A stretch of DNA of 64,000 nt from Polaribacter sp. (GCA_029245785.1 JAQWOR010000066.1:1-64000); one strand, 5' to 3'. Counted from the stretch's first letter, positions 9,683 through 21,478 are shown. Notes: generated from the sequence alone by a model not told the origin. Program-made: numbers and translations.

Positions 9683-9718
9683 AAACCTATTGTTTTTTCG
9701 GAAAAAAACAATGGGTTT
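9683..9718. terminator. Strong stem-loop between the arginase-family gene and gldK (terminator or 5'-UTR structure)
   Basis: AAACCTATTGTTTTTTC-gg-AAAAAAACAATGGGTTTT near-perfect inverted repeat. Confidence 0.55.
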
Positions 9719-9766
9719 TGTGCTTTATATTTTTATTAAACAATTCAATTATATGTTCTTCAATTA

Positions 9767-10927
9767 TTACATTAATTTTCGCAATGCTTTATACCATCGT
9801 TCAGGCATTTTTTGTTCTGTTGCCTGAATATAATCTTGATAAGTACATGGTATTAACGCATGTCTTTTGTATTTATTATTGGTTGCAATATTTATTTCCA
9901 TCCACCATCTACCACTTTTATCACTTTTGTAAAAATTTATTGGATCATCATCTTCCATCAAAACAATAAATTTTTGATACTTCTCTTTTGTACAATATGG
10001 ATAATCTTTGGCTCTAAAATTAACACCTTCAACAAAGTACCAAATCATTTGTGCAATTAAATGTGCCGTTTGGTTGTGGGTATCAAATTTCGAATTGTAT
10101 TCGTAAATTCCAAAAGAACTTACCTTATCACTGATCCCTGCGTATCTCGAAATGGCACAAATTTCTTCGCCATAAAACCCGTTAGGAGAGCAATTATTAT
10201 TTGCTGGAGCTTCACTTTGTTTGACTGACCCAATATCAACACTTACAATATCAGCATCTCTTAAAATAGGTTCAACCATTTGTAAATCTTTTGCCTCACC
10301 CAATCGATAGGCATCAAAAAACAAATTCTTTAACAGATCCATTTCTTCTTGCGAATTGTAATAGGTTTGATAACCAATATTGCTATAATTGAATAAATTA
10401 TTAGGCTTATCCATTACAATTTTACTCAAGTAAGACCTTGAGCTCAACTCGCCTTCTGTAGTTCCAATATCAAACCGACTATCAACAGCAACAATATTTA
10501 CAGATTGCTCTAGTTCATCATAAGCTCTGTAATTTGCATATGTAATGTCTTGACTTCCTCCAATAATGACAGGAATAATATTCTTTTTCAACAAATAAGC
10601 ACTTAAACTTGACACTGCAAAATAAGTGTCTTCAACGGTGTCTCCTTTTTCAATATTTCCTAAATCTACAATTGACGTATGCCAATTTCCGGGAAACAAC
10701 TGGTATAAATGCTTGCGGATTTCATGCAAATTTTCTCCACAATTCAAATTATCAACAGCATTTCTATCTTCTTGCACCCCTACAATTGCTATTTGAACAC
10801 CTTCTAGTTCTGGCACCCCATTCTGAGAAGAATGCACTTCGATATTTCTACCCAAACTCTGTGCAGGCTGTAGCACCAAGTGAGCAACAATTGTATCTTT
10901 TACGGGGGTTAAAAAATCCAGGTTCAT
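9767..10927 (-). CDS. Arginase/agmatinase/formimidoylglutamase-family hydrolase
   Basis: 386 aa; 'IPVIIGGSQDITYANYRAY', 'VNIVAVDSRFDIG', 'ADIVSVDIGSVKQSEAP' ureohydrolase-like motifs. Confidence 0.8.
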   Translation of the reverse strand: MNLDFLTPVKDTIVAHLVLQPAQSLGRNIEVHSSQNGVPELEGVQIAIVGVQEDRNAVDNLNCGENLHEIRKHLYQLFPGNWHTSIVDLGNIEKGDTVEDTYFAVSSLSAYLLKKNIIPVIIGGSQDITYANYRAYDELEQSVNIVAVDSRFDIGTTEGELSSRSYLSKIVMDKPNNLFNYSNIGYQTYYNSQEEMDLLKNLFFDAYRLGEAKDLQMVEPILRDADIVSVDIGSVKQSEAPANNNCSPNGFYGEEICAISRYAGISDKVSSFGIYEYNSKFDTHNQTAHLIAQMIWYFVEGVNFRAKDYPYCTKEKYQKFIVLMEDDDPINFYKSDKSGRWWMEINIATNNKYKRHALIPCTYQDYIQATEQKMPERWYKALRKLM

Positions 10928-10929
10928 TC

Positions 10930-13428
10930 TTATTTTTTAGCTGACTTCTTCTTGGTTGTTTTTTTCTTTGCCGTTTTTTTCTTTGGTTTTTTGGCTTCAA
11001 TAATTGCTTCAACCTCTTCCAAGGTCAATTTTTCTGCCTTGGTGGTTTTTGGCAACTCTATTTTCAATTTCCCTTTGATAATATTAAATCGTCCCCAACG
11101 TGCTTTTTCTACACGAATTCCAGCTTCTTCCCAATTGTGAATCAATTTATCAATCTCTTTTTGCTTTTTATCTTCAATGAGTTGTACCAAATCAGCATCT
11201 GATAAATTATCAAAATCGTATTTTTTATTTACGTTGATAAATATAGAGTTCCATTTTATAAATGGTCCAAAACGCCCAACACCTTTTTGAATTGGCAGCC
11301 CGTCATGCTCACCAATAGGCGCATCTGCTGCTCGTTTTGCTTCAATAAGCTCAATGGCTCTATTCATATCAACAGACATCGGATTTTCTCCTTTATCTAA
11401 AGAAATGTATTTTTCTTCAAATTTAAGATAAGGACCAAATCTACCACTGGCAACAATCACCTCTTCTCCTTCATAATCTCCTAACGACTTTGGCAATTGA
11501 AACAAATCCATTGCTTCTTCATAGCTAATGGTATTCAATGTTTGCCCTGCTTGTAGGCTCGCAAATTTTGGTTTTTCGTCATCGGTAGCTTCTCCTATTT
11601 GTACCATCGCTCCAAAACGACCCAATCGTGCATATACGTTTTTACCACTTTCTGGATCAATTCCTAACAATCGTTCTCCTTTTGCTCTTTCTGCATTAGC
11701 TGCAACGTCTTCTACCGTTGGATGAAAATCTTTATAAAAATCTTTAATCATAGAGATCCAGTCTTCTTTCCCATCTGCAATGGCATCAAAATCTGACTCT
11801 ACTTTCGCTGTAAATCCTAAGTCTAAAATTGTTGAAAAATTAGCCACCAAAAAATCATTTACGATATTTCCGATATCTGTCGGAACCAACTTCCCTTTAT
11901 CAGAACCCACCTTTTCAGTCAGGTTGTTTTCGATAACCAAATCTTTTTTAAATACCAACTGAATATACGCTCTTTCTTTTCCTTCTACAGTTCCTTTTTC
12001 TACATATTCTCTACGTTGAATGGTAGAAATTGTTGGTGCATAGGTTGACGGACGTCCGATTCCTAATTCTTCCAAACGCTTTACCAAAGAGGCCTCTGTA
12101 AAACGTCCTTTTGGTCTCGTATAACGTTCTGTTGCAGTAATAAATTCGTTCTCCAACAGTTCTTTTACGTGTAGCATTGGCAACATTCCTGCTTGCTCAT
12201 CATCATCAGTATCTGTTCCTTCTAAATACACTTTTAAGAAGCCTTCAAAAGTAATCACCTCTCCGTTGGCAACAAATTCTTTTTGGTTTTTAGTATTGTC
12301 TATTTTTACAACCGTCCGTTCTAGTTTAGCATCGCTCATTTGTGATGCAAGCGTACGTTTCCAGATCAAGCTGTACAACCTCATCTGATCATATTCTGCT
12401 GAAATTTCACGAGTCTCCATATTCGTTGGACGAATCGCCTCATGCGCCTCTTGTGCTCCTTTTGATTTTGTTGAAAAGGTTCTAGGCTTGCTATATTCTG
12501 AACCATACGATGCGGTAATTTCTGCAGCAGCTGCATGTCTTGCATCTTCTGATAAATTTACGCTATCCGTTCTCATATAGGTAATTAAACCTGCTTCATA
12601 TAAACGCTGTGCAACCATCATTGTTTTTGCTACGGGGTATCCCAATTTTCGAGATGCTTCTTGCTGTAATGTTGATGTTGTAAAAGGTGCTGCTGGTGTT
12701 TTTGTTGCAGGCTTTTTTTGCAGATCAGCAACTGTAAATTGCGCTGCTACACAAGATTGTAAAAAGTCTTCAGCAGCTGCTTTCTCTGTAAAATTCTTCG
12801 CTAATTTTGCTTTAAACTTCTTTCCCTCTGCATTGACAAACTCTGCATCTACTCGATAAGAAGCAACAGGCAAGAAGTTTTCTATTTCACGCTCGCGCTC
12901 TACAATCAATCGTACTGATACCGATTGCACTCTTCCTGCAGACAAACCTCCTCTTACTTTTCTCCATAATACCGGAGATAATTCATACCCAACCAATCTA
13001 TCTAAAACTCTACGAGCTTGTTGCGCATTGACCAAGTTATAATTAATTTCTCTTGGATGCTCAACCGCTTTTAAAATGGCTTTCTTTGTGATTTCGTGAA
13101 AAACAATACGTTTTGTGTTTTCTTTTTTCAGTTTTAATTGTTCTGATAAATGCCAAGCAATTGCCTCTCCCTCTCTATCTTCATCACTTGCTAACCAAAC
13201 TGTTTCGGCTTTTTTAGCAAGGTCTTTCAATTTCTTTACAACTGCTTTTTTATCTGTAGAGACAATGTATTTTGGCAAAAAATCACCGTCTACATTTACA
13301 CCCAACTCTTTCGATGGTAAATCTGCAATATGTCCAAAACTAGACTCTACTTGAAAGCCTTTTCCTAGAAATTTCTCTATTGTTTTTGCTTTTGCTGGTG
13401 ACTCTACAATTACTAAATTCTTTGCCAT
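10930..13428 (-). CDS. topA: DNA topoisomerase I
   Basis: 'MAKNLVIVESPAKAKTIEKFLG', 'SDEDREGEAIAWHL', 'LITYMRTDSVNLS'; C-terminal repeats and a Lys-rich tail. Confidence 0.97.
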   Translation of the reverse strand: MAKNLVIVESPAKAKTIEKFLGKGFQVESSFGHIADLPSKELGVNVDGDFLPKYIVSTDKKAVVKKLKDLAKKAETVWLASDEDREGEAIAWHLSEQLKLKKENTKRIVFHEITKKAILKAVEHPREINYNLVNAQQARRVLDRLVGYELSPVLWRKVRGGLSAGRVQSVSVRLIVEREREIENFLPVASYRVDAEFVNAEGKKFKAKLAKNFTEKAAAEDFLQSCVAAQFTVADLQKKPATKTPAAPFTTSTLQQEASRKLGYPVAKTMMVAQRLYEAGLITYMRTDSVNLSEDARHAAAAEITASYGSEYSKPRTFSTKSKGAQEAHEAIRPTNMETREISAEYDQMRLYSLIWKRTLASQMSDAKLERTVVKIDNTKNQKEFVANGEVITFEGFLKVYLEGTDTDDDEQAGMLPMLHVKELLENEFITATERYTRPKGRFTEASLVKRLEELGIGRPSTYAPTISTIQRREYVEKGTVEGKERAYIQLVFKKDLVIENNLTEKVGSDKGKLVPTDIGNIVNDFLVANFSTILDLGFTAKVESDFDAIADGKEDWISMIKDFYKDFHPTVEDVAANAERAKGERLLGIDPESGKNVYARLGRFGAMVQIGEATDDEKPKFASLQAGQTLNTISYEEAMDLFQLPKSLGDYEGEEVIVASGRFGPYLKFEEKYISLDKGENPMSVDMNRAIELIEAKRAADAPIGEHDGLPIQKGVGRFGPFIKWNSIFINVNKKYDFDNLSDADLVQLIEDKKQKEIDKLIHNWEEAGIRVEKARWGRFNIIKGKLKIELPKTTKAEKLTLEEVEAIIEAKKPKKKTAKKKTTKKKSAKK

Positions 13429-13588
13429 ATTTCTCTTCAATTATCTTTTTTCACACCTTATATATAATGGCGTGTTGAATCCGCAAAAGTAGGAAGTTTT
13501 TTTATATATCAAAAAATCGCTCGATAATTTTCTGTTTTTCTACAAAAAAAACCTGCAATTAACAGCCCTCACATTACTGCTTATTTTT

Positions 13589-14647
13589 TTAAATTTTCTT
13601 GAAAGGTCTATACGAATACAAGGCTATAATAAGTGCTACCAAGACAATGACAGCCCCTAATTGATGTAAAACACCTAAAGAAACAGGCACTGCATATATC
13701 AACGTAAAAACACCTAAGAAAAACTGTAAAGCAATAGCCCAAATTAAAAGTTTAGCACATTTTTTTTGAATGATTGACAAGTCCTTTTTACGAGCACTTA
13801 AAAAGAAGTTTATAAAAAACAGCACCACTACAACAGCCAACCAACGGTGTATAAACTGAACCAACACAGGATCTTCAAACAGTGCCACTATACCTAAATG
13901 TTGAAAGGCCTCAATGCCAGACAATGGCAACCAATCAGTTCCCATTTTAGGATAAGAAGGATACATATAACCCGCTTTAAGACCTGCTGTAAAAGCACCA
14001 TAAAGTATTTGAAAACTCACCAAAGCTAGCAAAACTTTAAGCTTTGTATACAACTTCAGAAAAAAGGGTGTCTTTTTGGTTATCGGGGCTATTATTGGCA
14101 AGGCTGTCCATAAAATATAGCCAACCAAAAACAGTGCAGTACTTAAGTGTAATGCCAATCTATAATGACTCACACTCGGCCTATTTACCAATCCACTTTT
14201 TACCATAAACCATCCTATAAAACCCTGTAAACCACCTAACAAAAAGATAATTATTAAATTTTTAAAAAGCGATTTACTTGTTATTTTTTTGGTAACATAA
14301 AACCAAATAAATGGAATTAAAAACACAAACCCTATTAAACGCCCAATAAACCGGTGAATAAATTCCCACCAGAAAATAGATTTAAAGTCATCTAACGAAA
14401 AATGGCTATTGCTTTTTATATACTCAGGAGATGTTTTGTAGCTGTTAAACTCTACCATCCAATCTTGTGTATTAAGCGGCGGAACGATACCAGAAATAGG
14501 CTTCCATTCTACAATAGATAGTCCTGATTGTGTAAGCCTTGTAATGCCTCCAATGACAACCATTGCAACAACTAAAATAGCTCCTAAAAGCAACCAGTAA
14601 CCTACTATTTTTGGGGTTTTATTCTGCATAAAAACAAATTTCAGCAA
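13589..14647 (-). CDS. ctaA: Heme A synthase (COX15/CtaA family)
   Basis: Polytopic; 'GGITRLTQSGLSIVEWKPISGIVPP', 'WEFIHRFIGRLIG', 'HRWLAVVVV'. Confidence 0.9.
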   Translation of the reverse strand: MLKFVFMQNKTPKIVGYWLLLGAILVVAMVVIGGITRLTQSGLSIVEWKPISGIVPPLNTQDWMVEFNSYKTSPEYIKSNSHFSLDDFKSIFWWEFIHRFIGRLIGFVFLIPFIWFYVTKKITSKSLFKNLIIIFLLGGLQGFIGWFMVKSGLVNRPSVSHYRLALHLSTALFLVGYILWTALPIIAPITKKTPFFLKLYTKLKVLLALVSFQILYGAFTAGLKAGYMYPSYPKMGTDWLPLSGIEAFQHLGIVALFEDPVLVQFIHRWLAVVVVLFFINFFLSARKKDLSIIQKKCAKLLIWAIALQFFLGVFTLIYAVPVSLGVLHQLGAVIVLVALIIALYSYRPFKKI

Positions 14648-14792
14648 AGATAGTTAAAACTATTCTTGCCAGCCCTTAAAAGAACAAACAAAGCAACGTT
14701 TTCTATACGCACTGAGCAGTTGTTAATTTTCTGCCAATTTGTCATCTTTTTTAAATATTGGTCGTATCTTTGCCTTTCATTAAGACATGAAC

Positions 14793-16247
14793 ATGGAACA
14801 AATTGAAAAGATAATTGATGAAACACTACAAGGGAAGCCTCTTGTGATGGATTGTAAAAGTAAAAACTCCAAAAAGTTATTTATAGAAAGCTACGGGTGT
14901 CAAATGAATATGAACGATAGTGAAATTGTCGCTTCAATTCTTGCAGAACAAGGATTTAACACCACTCAAAACTTAGAAGACGCCGATTTAGTATTGGTAA
15001 ACACCTGCTCTATTCGTGAAAAAGCAGAACAAACTGTTAGAAAACGTTTAGAAAAATACAATGCTGTTAAAAAAATCAATCCAACAATGAAGGTGGGTGT
15101 TTTAGGCTGTATGGCAGAACGACTAAAAGAAAAGTTTTTAGAAGAAGAAAAAATTGTCGACTTAGTTGTGGGACCAGATGCCTATAGAGATCTCCCTAAC
15201 CTATTAGAAGAAATTGACGCTGGTAGAGATGCCGTAAATGTAATACTTTCTAAAGACGAAACTTACGGAGATGTCTCTCCTGTTCGATTGAATAACAATG
15301 GCGTTTCTGCCTTTGTTTCTATTACGCGAGGCTGTGACAATATGTGTACTTTTTGTGTGGTTCCTTTTACACGTGGAAGAGAACGTAGTAGAGACCCTCA
15401 AAGTATTTTGGAAGAAATTAGAACAATGCATCAGCAAAATTTTAAAGAAATTACCTTACTTGGACAAAATGTAGACAGCTATTTATGGTATGGAGGAGGT
15501 TTAAAAAAAGACTATAAAAATGCTTCTGAAATTGCAAAGGAAACTGCCGTAGGTTTTGCAGAACTATTAGATTTGGCAGCTACAAAATTTCCAAAAATGC
15601 GTTTTCGTTTTTCTACTTCAAATCCACAAGACATGAGTCTAGATGTAATTCATGTCATGGCAAAACATAAAAATATTTGCAAGTATTTACACCTGCCTGT
15701 CCAAAGCGGAAGCACTAAAATGCTAAAAGCAATGAACAGACAACACACCAGAGAAGAATACATTCAATTAATTGATAATGTCTTGAAAATTGTACCAGAA
15801 ATGTCATTATCTCAAGATATGATTATTGGCTTTTGTGGAGAAACAGAAGAAGACCATCAAGACACATTAAGCTTAATGCGCTATGTCAAATACGACTATG
15901 GCTATATGTTCTCTTATTCTGAAAGACCTGGGACTTTAGCCGCTAAAAAAATGGCAGATGATGTGCCTGAAGAAGTAAAAAAACGTCGATTGGCAGAAGT
16001 AATTCAATTGCAACGAGAACACAGCTTATTAAGAACACAACAACACTTAGGAAAAACTGAAGAATTTTTAATTGAAGGTATTTCTAAAAAATCTGACCTG
16101 CATTTTAAAGCAAGAAACTCGCAAAACACCGTGGTTGTTTTTCCAAAAGAGCAGTATAAAATTGGCGACTTTGTGAATGTAAAAATAGAAGATTGCACCT
16201 CTGCAACCTTAATTGGAACCGCAGTTGGCTATTCTGATAATAATTAA
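14793..16247 (+). CDS. miaB: tRNA-2-methylthio-N6-dimethylallyladenosine synthase MiaB
   Basis: 'ESYGCQMNMNDSEI', radical SAM 'TRGCDNMCTFCVVPFTRGRERSR', 'LHLPVQSGS'. Confidence 0.96.
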   Translation: MEQIEKIIDETLQGKPLVMDCKSKNSKKLFIESYGCQMNMNDSEIVASILAEQGFNTTQNLEDADLVLVNTCSIREKAEQTVRKRLEKYNAVKKINPTMKVGVLGCMAERLKEKFLEEEKIVDLVVGPDAYRDLPNLLEEIDAGRDAVNVILSKDETYGDVSPVRLNNNGVSAFVSITRGCDNMCTFCVVPFTRGRERSRDPQSILEEIRTMHQQNFKEITLLGQNVDSYLWYGGGLKKDYKNASEIAKETAVGFAELLDLAATKFPKMRFRFSTSNPQDMSLDVIHVMAKHKNICKYLHLPVQSGSTKMLKAMNRQHTREEYIQLIDNVLKIVPEMSLSQDMIIGFCGETEEDHQDTLSLMRYVKYDYGYMFSYSERPGTLAAKKMADDVPEEVKKRRLAEVIQLQREHSLLRTQQHLGKTEEFLIEGISKKSDLHFKARNSQNTVVVFPKEQYKIGDFVNVKIEDCTSATLIGTAVGYSDNN

Positions 16248-16372
16248 ATTGAGTAAAAAGTAGCAGAGTTACAAAGCCACAAAGCAACAGGGTTCAGAGG
16301 CAGAAAGTAACAGAGTAACAATAAAATTTACTTCCAACTTTCGCCACTTTGAAACTCCAAAACTATAAAAAA

Positions 16373-17602
16373 ATGGAAAACTTACAAGTTATAAAACAGC
16401 GTTTTGGGATTATCGGAAACGATGCGCTTTTAAACCGTTCTTTAGAAAAAGCCATACGTGTTTCTCCTACCGATATTTCTGTATTGGTTACTGGAGAAAG
16501 TGGTGTTGGTAAAGAAACTATTCCAAAAATTATTCATCAATTATCACATAGAAAACATGCAAAATACATTGCCGTAAACTGTGGTGCAATTCCTGAAGGA
16601 ACCATTGATAGTGAATTGTTTGGACACGAAAAAGGTGCTTTTACAGGAGCAACATCTGAAAGAAAAGGGTATTTTGAAGTTGCCGATGGCGGTACCATTT
16701 TTTTAGACGAAGTTGGCGAACTGCCATTAACAACACAAGTTCGTTTATTGCGTGTTTTAGAGAATGGCGAATTTATAAAGGTAGGGTCCTCTAAAGTTCA
16801 AAAAACAAATGTTCGAATTGTTGCAGCAACAAATCTAAATATGGACAGCGCCATCCATAAAGAGAAGTTTAGAGAAGATTTATATTACCGATTGAGCACC
16901 ATTGAAATTTTACTCCCTCCACTTAGAGAACGCAAAGAAGACATCCATTTATTGTTTCGAAAATTTGCGGCAGATTTTGCACAAAAATACAATATGCCAA
17001 CCATTCGACTAGATGAAGAGGCTACCAAATTATTAAATAATTTTCGCTTTCCTGGAAACATCAGACAGTTAAAAAATATTGCAGAACAAATTTCGGTGGT
17101 TGAAGAAAGTAGACTGATCACAGCAGCAAAACTGATTCACTATTTGCCAACCAATCGCGGAAATCTACCTGCGGTAATTGGTAAACCTTCAAGTACTGAT
17201 TTTGCAAACGAGCGAGACATTATGTATAAGATTTTGTTTGACATGCGTAATGATATCAATGACTTAAAGAAGCTCACATTAGACATTATGAAAAGTGGAA
17301 ATGCAGAGCAGGTTCAAGAAGATAACCACAAGCTTATCGAAAAAATTTATCAAGAACAACACGCAACAGAAACAGGAAATATAGAGGTAGTTCAGCTTCC
17401 GCAAGCAAGTATTGAAACCCCAAACTCATACGACTTTATAGAAACCATTACAGAAGATGAATCTTTATCTTTGCAAGACAAAGAACTAGAAATGATTCGA
17501 AAATCATTAGAAAAAAACAATGGAAAACGTAAATTAGCATCTAAAGAATTGGGCATTTCTGAAAGAACATTGTACCGAAAAATTAAACAATACGATTTAT
17601 AA
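16373..17602 (+). CDS. Sigma-54-dependent transcriptional activator (AAA+ plus Fis-type HTH, no receiver domain)
   Basis: 'GESGVGKETIPKIIH', 'GAFTGA', 'FLDEVGELPLTTQVRLLRVLE', C-terminal 'KRKLASKELGISERTLYRKIKQYDL'. Confidence 0.93.
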   Translation: MENLQVIKQRFGIIGNDALLNRSLEKAIRVSPTDISVLVTGESGVGKETIPKIIHQLSHRKHAKYIAVNCGAIPEGTIDSELFGHEKGAFTGATSERKGYFEVADGGTIFLDEVGELPLTTQVRLLRVLENGEFIKVGSSKVQKTNVRIVAATNLNMDSAIHKEKFREDLYYRLSTIEILLPPLRERKEDIHLLFRKFAADFAQKYNMPTIRLDEEATKLLNNFRFPGNIRQLKNIAEQISVVEESRLITAAKLIHYLPTNRGNLPAVIGKPSSTDFANERDIMYKILFDMRNDINDLKKLTLDIMKSGNAEQVQEDNHKLIEKIYQEQHATETGNIEVVQLPQASIETPNSYDFIETITEDESLSLQDKELEMIRKSLEKNNGKRKLASKELGISERTLYRKIKQYDL

Positions 17603-17644
17603 TACCACGTTTCAGTGTTGATTTGTTTACATTTGAATTTATTT

Positions 17645-18151
17645 ATGAAAAAAATACATTACATCGCCAGCTTTTTAATCATCTCAAGTACGCTAATTGG
17701 CTGTGGTATATATTCTTTTACCGGCGGAGATACTGGAAAAGCAAAAACACTACAAATAGATTATTTTAGAAATAATGCTTCATTGGTAGAACCAACGTTA
17801 AGTCAAAAATTTACACAAGATTTTCAAGATTTATTTACGCGTCAAACCAACCTAACTCTGGTTTCTAATGAAGGTGACTTGCGTTTTGAAGGAGAAATAA
17901 CAGGGTATCGAATTGCTCCCATGAGTGCAACAGCACAACAAACTGCAGCGCAAAATCGATTGACAATCACCGTAAATGTTCGTTATTTTAATAAATTCAT
18001 AGAAAAAGATAATTTTGAAAAATCCTTTTCTTTTTACTATGACTACCCCGCAAACACACAACTTATCGGAAGCCCACTAGAAGCTGCTTTTAATGAAATT
18101 ATAGAACGTATTACACAAGATATTTTTAATGCATCCGTAGCAAAGTGGTAG
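17645..18151 (+). CDS. LptE-family LPS assembly lipoprotein
   Basis: Lipoprotein signal 'IISSTLIGCGIYSFTGG'; 'AKTLQIDYFRNNASLVEPTLSQKFTQDFQDLFTRQTNLTLV' typical of Bacteroidetes LptE. Confidence 0.82.
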   Translation: MKKIHYIASFLIISSTLIGCGIYSFTGGDTGKAKTLQIDYFRNNASLVEPTLSQKFTQDFQDLFTRQTNLTLVSNEGDLRFEGEITGYRIAPMSATAQQTAAQNRLTITVNVRYFNKFIEKDNFEKSFSFYYDYPANTQLIGSPLEAAFNEIIERITQDIFNASVAKW

Positions 18152-18203
18152 CTACAAAAGCATCGATTATCTTATTAAGAGAAGAAAAAATACACAATAT
18201 ATA

Positions 18204-18926
18204 TTGAACACAACAAACTTCATAACGCTATTAAAACATCCTGATAAGATACAAAAGGAAGAAGCTTCAAGCTTAAAATCTATCATTGACACCTACCCTT
18301 ATTTTCAAGCAGCAAGAGCTATTTATTTAAAAAGTTTAAATGCTGAAAAAAGTTTCAAGTACAATTCAGAGCTAAAAATAACAGCTGCTTATACTTCAGA
18401 CAGAACCATTCTTTTTGACTTCATTACTTCAAGTGTTTTTACAAAAAGCGAAACCCCTCTTGCTAAAGCAACAGAAGTGCATCATCAAATTTCAGAAAAA
18501 ATAAGCTCAGAAAAACCCGAAGCTATCAAGCGTGAATTATCAATTGGAAAACCGATTCATTTTACGCAAAACGAAACACATTCTTTTAATGAATGGCTAC
18601 AATTATCTGCTCAGAAGAAAATTGAGAGAACAACAAGTTCAGCTTCTCAAAAACCAGACAAGGCAACACTTATTGACAACTTCATCAAACAAAACCCAAA
18701 AATAAGCCGTATTAACAAACAGGCAGAATATGTTGTTAAGATCTCTGAAAGCAATTCACATTCATCGATAATGACTGAAACCTTAGCCAAAGTCTATTTA
18801 GAACAAAAAAAATATGAAAATGCCATCAAAGCTTATGAGATTTTAAGTTTGAAATATCCAGAAAAAAGTGGTTTCTTTGCAGACCAAATAAAAAGAGTTC
18901 AAATTTTACAAAAAAATAAATCATGA
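18204..18926 (+). CDS. Hypothetical protein with TPR-like C-terminus
   Basis: TTG start; C-terminal 'SSIMTETLAKVYLEQKKYENAIKAYEILSLKYPEKSGFFADQIKRVQ'. Confidence 0.7.
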   Translation: MNTTNFITLLKHPDKIQKEEASSLKSIIDTYPYFQAARAIYLKSLNAEKSFKYNSELKITAAYTSDRTILFDFITSSVFTKSETPLAKATEVHHQISEKISSEKPEAIKRELSIGKPIHFTQNETHSFNEWLQLSAQKKIERTTSSASQKPDKATLIDNFIKQNPKISRINKQAEYVVKISESNSHSSIMTETLAKVYLEQKKYENAIKAYEILSLKYPEKSGFFADQIKRVQILQKNKS

Positions 18927-19264
18927 GTTATACATTATTTTTAGTTTTAATATTATTTGTAGCCGTTGCACTTGTATTAATTGTAATGGTTCAAAACCCT
19001 AAAGGCGGAGGATTATCTTCTTCTTTTGGAGGTGGCGGATCACAATCTATAGGTGGGGTTCAAAGTACCAACAACTTTTTAGACAAAGCCACATGGACAT
19101 TGGCAATCTCTTTATTTGTTTTAATCTTATTAGCAAATTTTGCGATTCCAAGAGCTAACAGCAACAACAACCCGCAGTTAGATAACACCTTAAACAATGT
19201 ACAAACAACAATACCTGCTCAACAAAATAATACACCCGCTACAACTAAAGATAGCGTAAACTAA
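18923..19264 (+). CDS. secG: Preprotein translocase subunit SecG
   Basis: 'VLIVMVQNPKGGGLSSSFGGGGSQSIGGVQSTNNFLDKATW'. Confidence 0.95.
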   Translation: MSYTLFLVLILFVAVALVLIVMVQNPKGGGLSSSFGGGGSQSIGGVQSTNNFLDKATWTLAISLFVLILLANFAIPRANSNNNPQLDNTLNNVQTTIPAQQNNTPATTKDSVN

Positions 19265-19292
19265 CAACCAGAGCAATAAGTATTAAAAACAT

Positions 19293-19329
19293 AAAAAATG
19301 CCAACGTAAATGACACGTTGGCATTTTTT
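19293..19329 (+). terminator. Intrinsic terminator after secG
   Basis: AAAAAATGCCAACGT-aaatgac-ACGTTGGCATTTTTT. Confidence 0.85.
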
Positions 19330-19387
19330 ATACCTTTGTTTTGAATCTAAAAAAAATAGATTAGAAAAATTGTCAGTTTTTTCTAAC

Positions 19388-19403
19388 TGGCATAATTTCT
19401 GAC
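19388..19403 (+). promoter_or_regulatory. Candidate sigma-54 -24/-12 promoter upstream of groES
   Basis: TGGCATAATTTCTGAC resembles TGGCAC-N5-TTGC (GG-N10-G); preceded by GTCAG at 19372 and ending in CTGAC (inverted pair). Confidence 0.35.
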
Positions 19404-19444
19404 TAGAAATAAGCAGACAATTAATTGAATCAAAAAAAATAAAA

Positions 19445-19720
19445 ATGGGATTAAACATTAAACCACTTGCCGATAGAGTTCTCGTAGAACCAGCAGCAGC
19501 CGAAACCACCACAGCTTCAGGATTAATTATACCAGACAACGCAAAAGAAAAACCTCAAAAAGGAACTGTTATTGCTACTGGAAAAGGCACAAAAGACGAA
19601 CCAATAACTGTAAAAGTTGGAGACACTGTTCTATATGGGAAATATGCAGGAACAGAATTAAAACTAGAAGGGAACGATTATTTAATAATGCGCGAAAGCG
19701 ACATTTTAGCAATTATATAA
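19445..19720 (+). CDS. groES: Co-chaperonin GroES
   Basis: '[42 protein letters not shown]'. Confidence 0.97.
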   Translation: MGLNIKPLADRVLVEPAAAETTTASGLIIPDNAKEKPQKGTVIATGKGTKDEPITVKVGDTVLYGKYAGTELKLEGNDYLIMRESDILAII

Positions 19721-19781
19721 CAATTGCTTTTTATACATTAAACTAAACGCCTAAAAGCAAAAAGCTTATGGCACAAAATAA

Positions 19782-21419
<1,638 letters not shown>

Positions 21420-21444
21420 TTGTATTTACAAATACTATAGACAC

Positions 21445-21478
21445 TAAAAAAAACCCGAGAAACTTCTCGGGTTTTTTA
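21445..21478. terminator. Terminator after groEL
   Basis: AAAAAAAACCCGAGAA-ac-TTCTCGGGTTTTTT. Confidence 0.85.

Noticed and set aside
14641-14826. 61-aa minus-strand ORF between ctaA and miaB
   Set aside because: Overlaps the miaB 5' end and promoter region; no conserved features.
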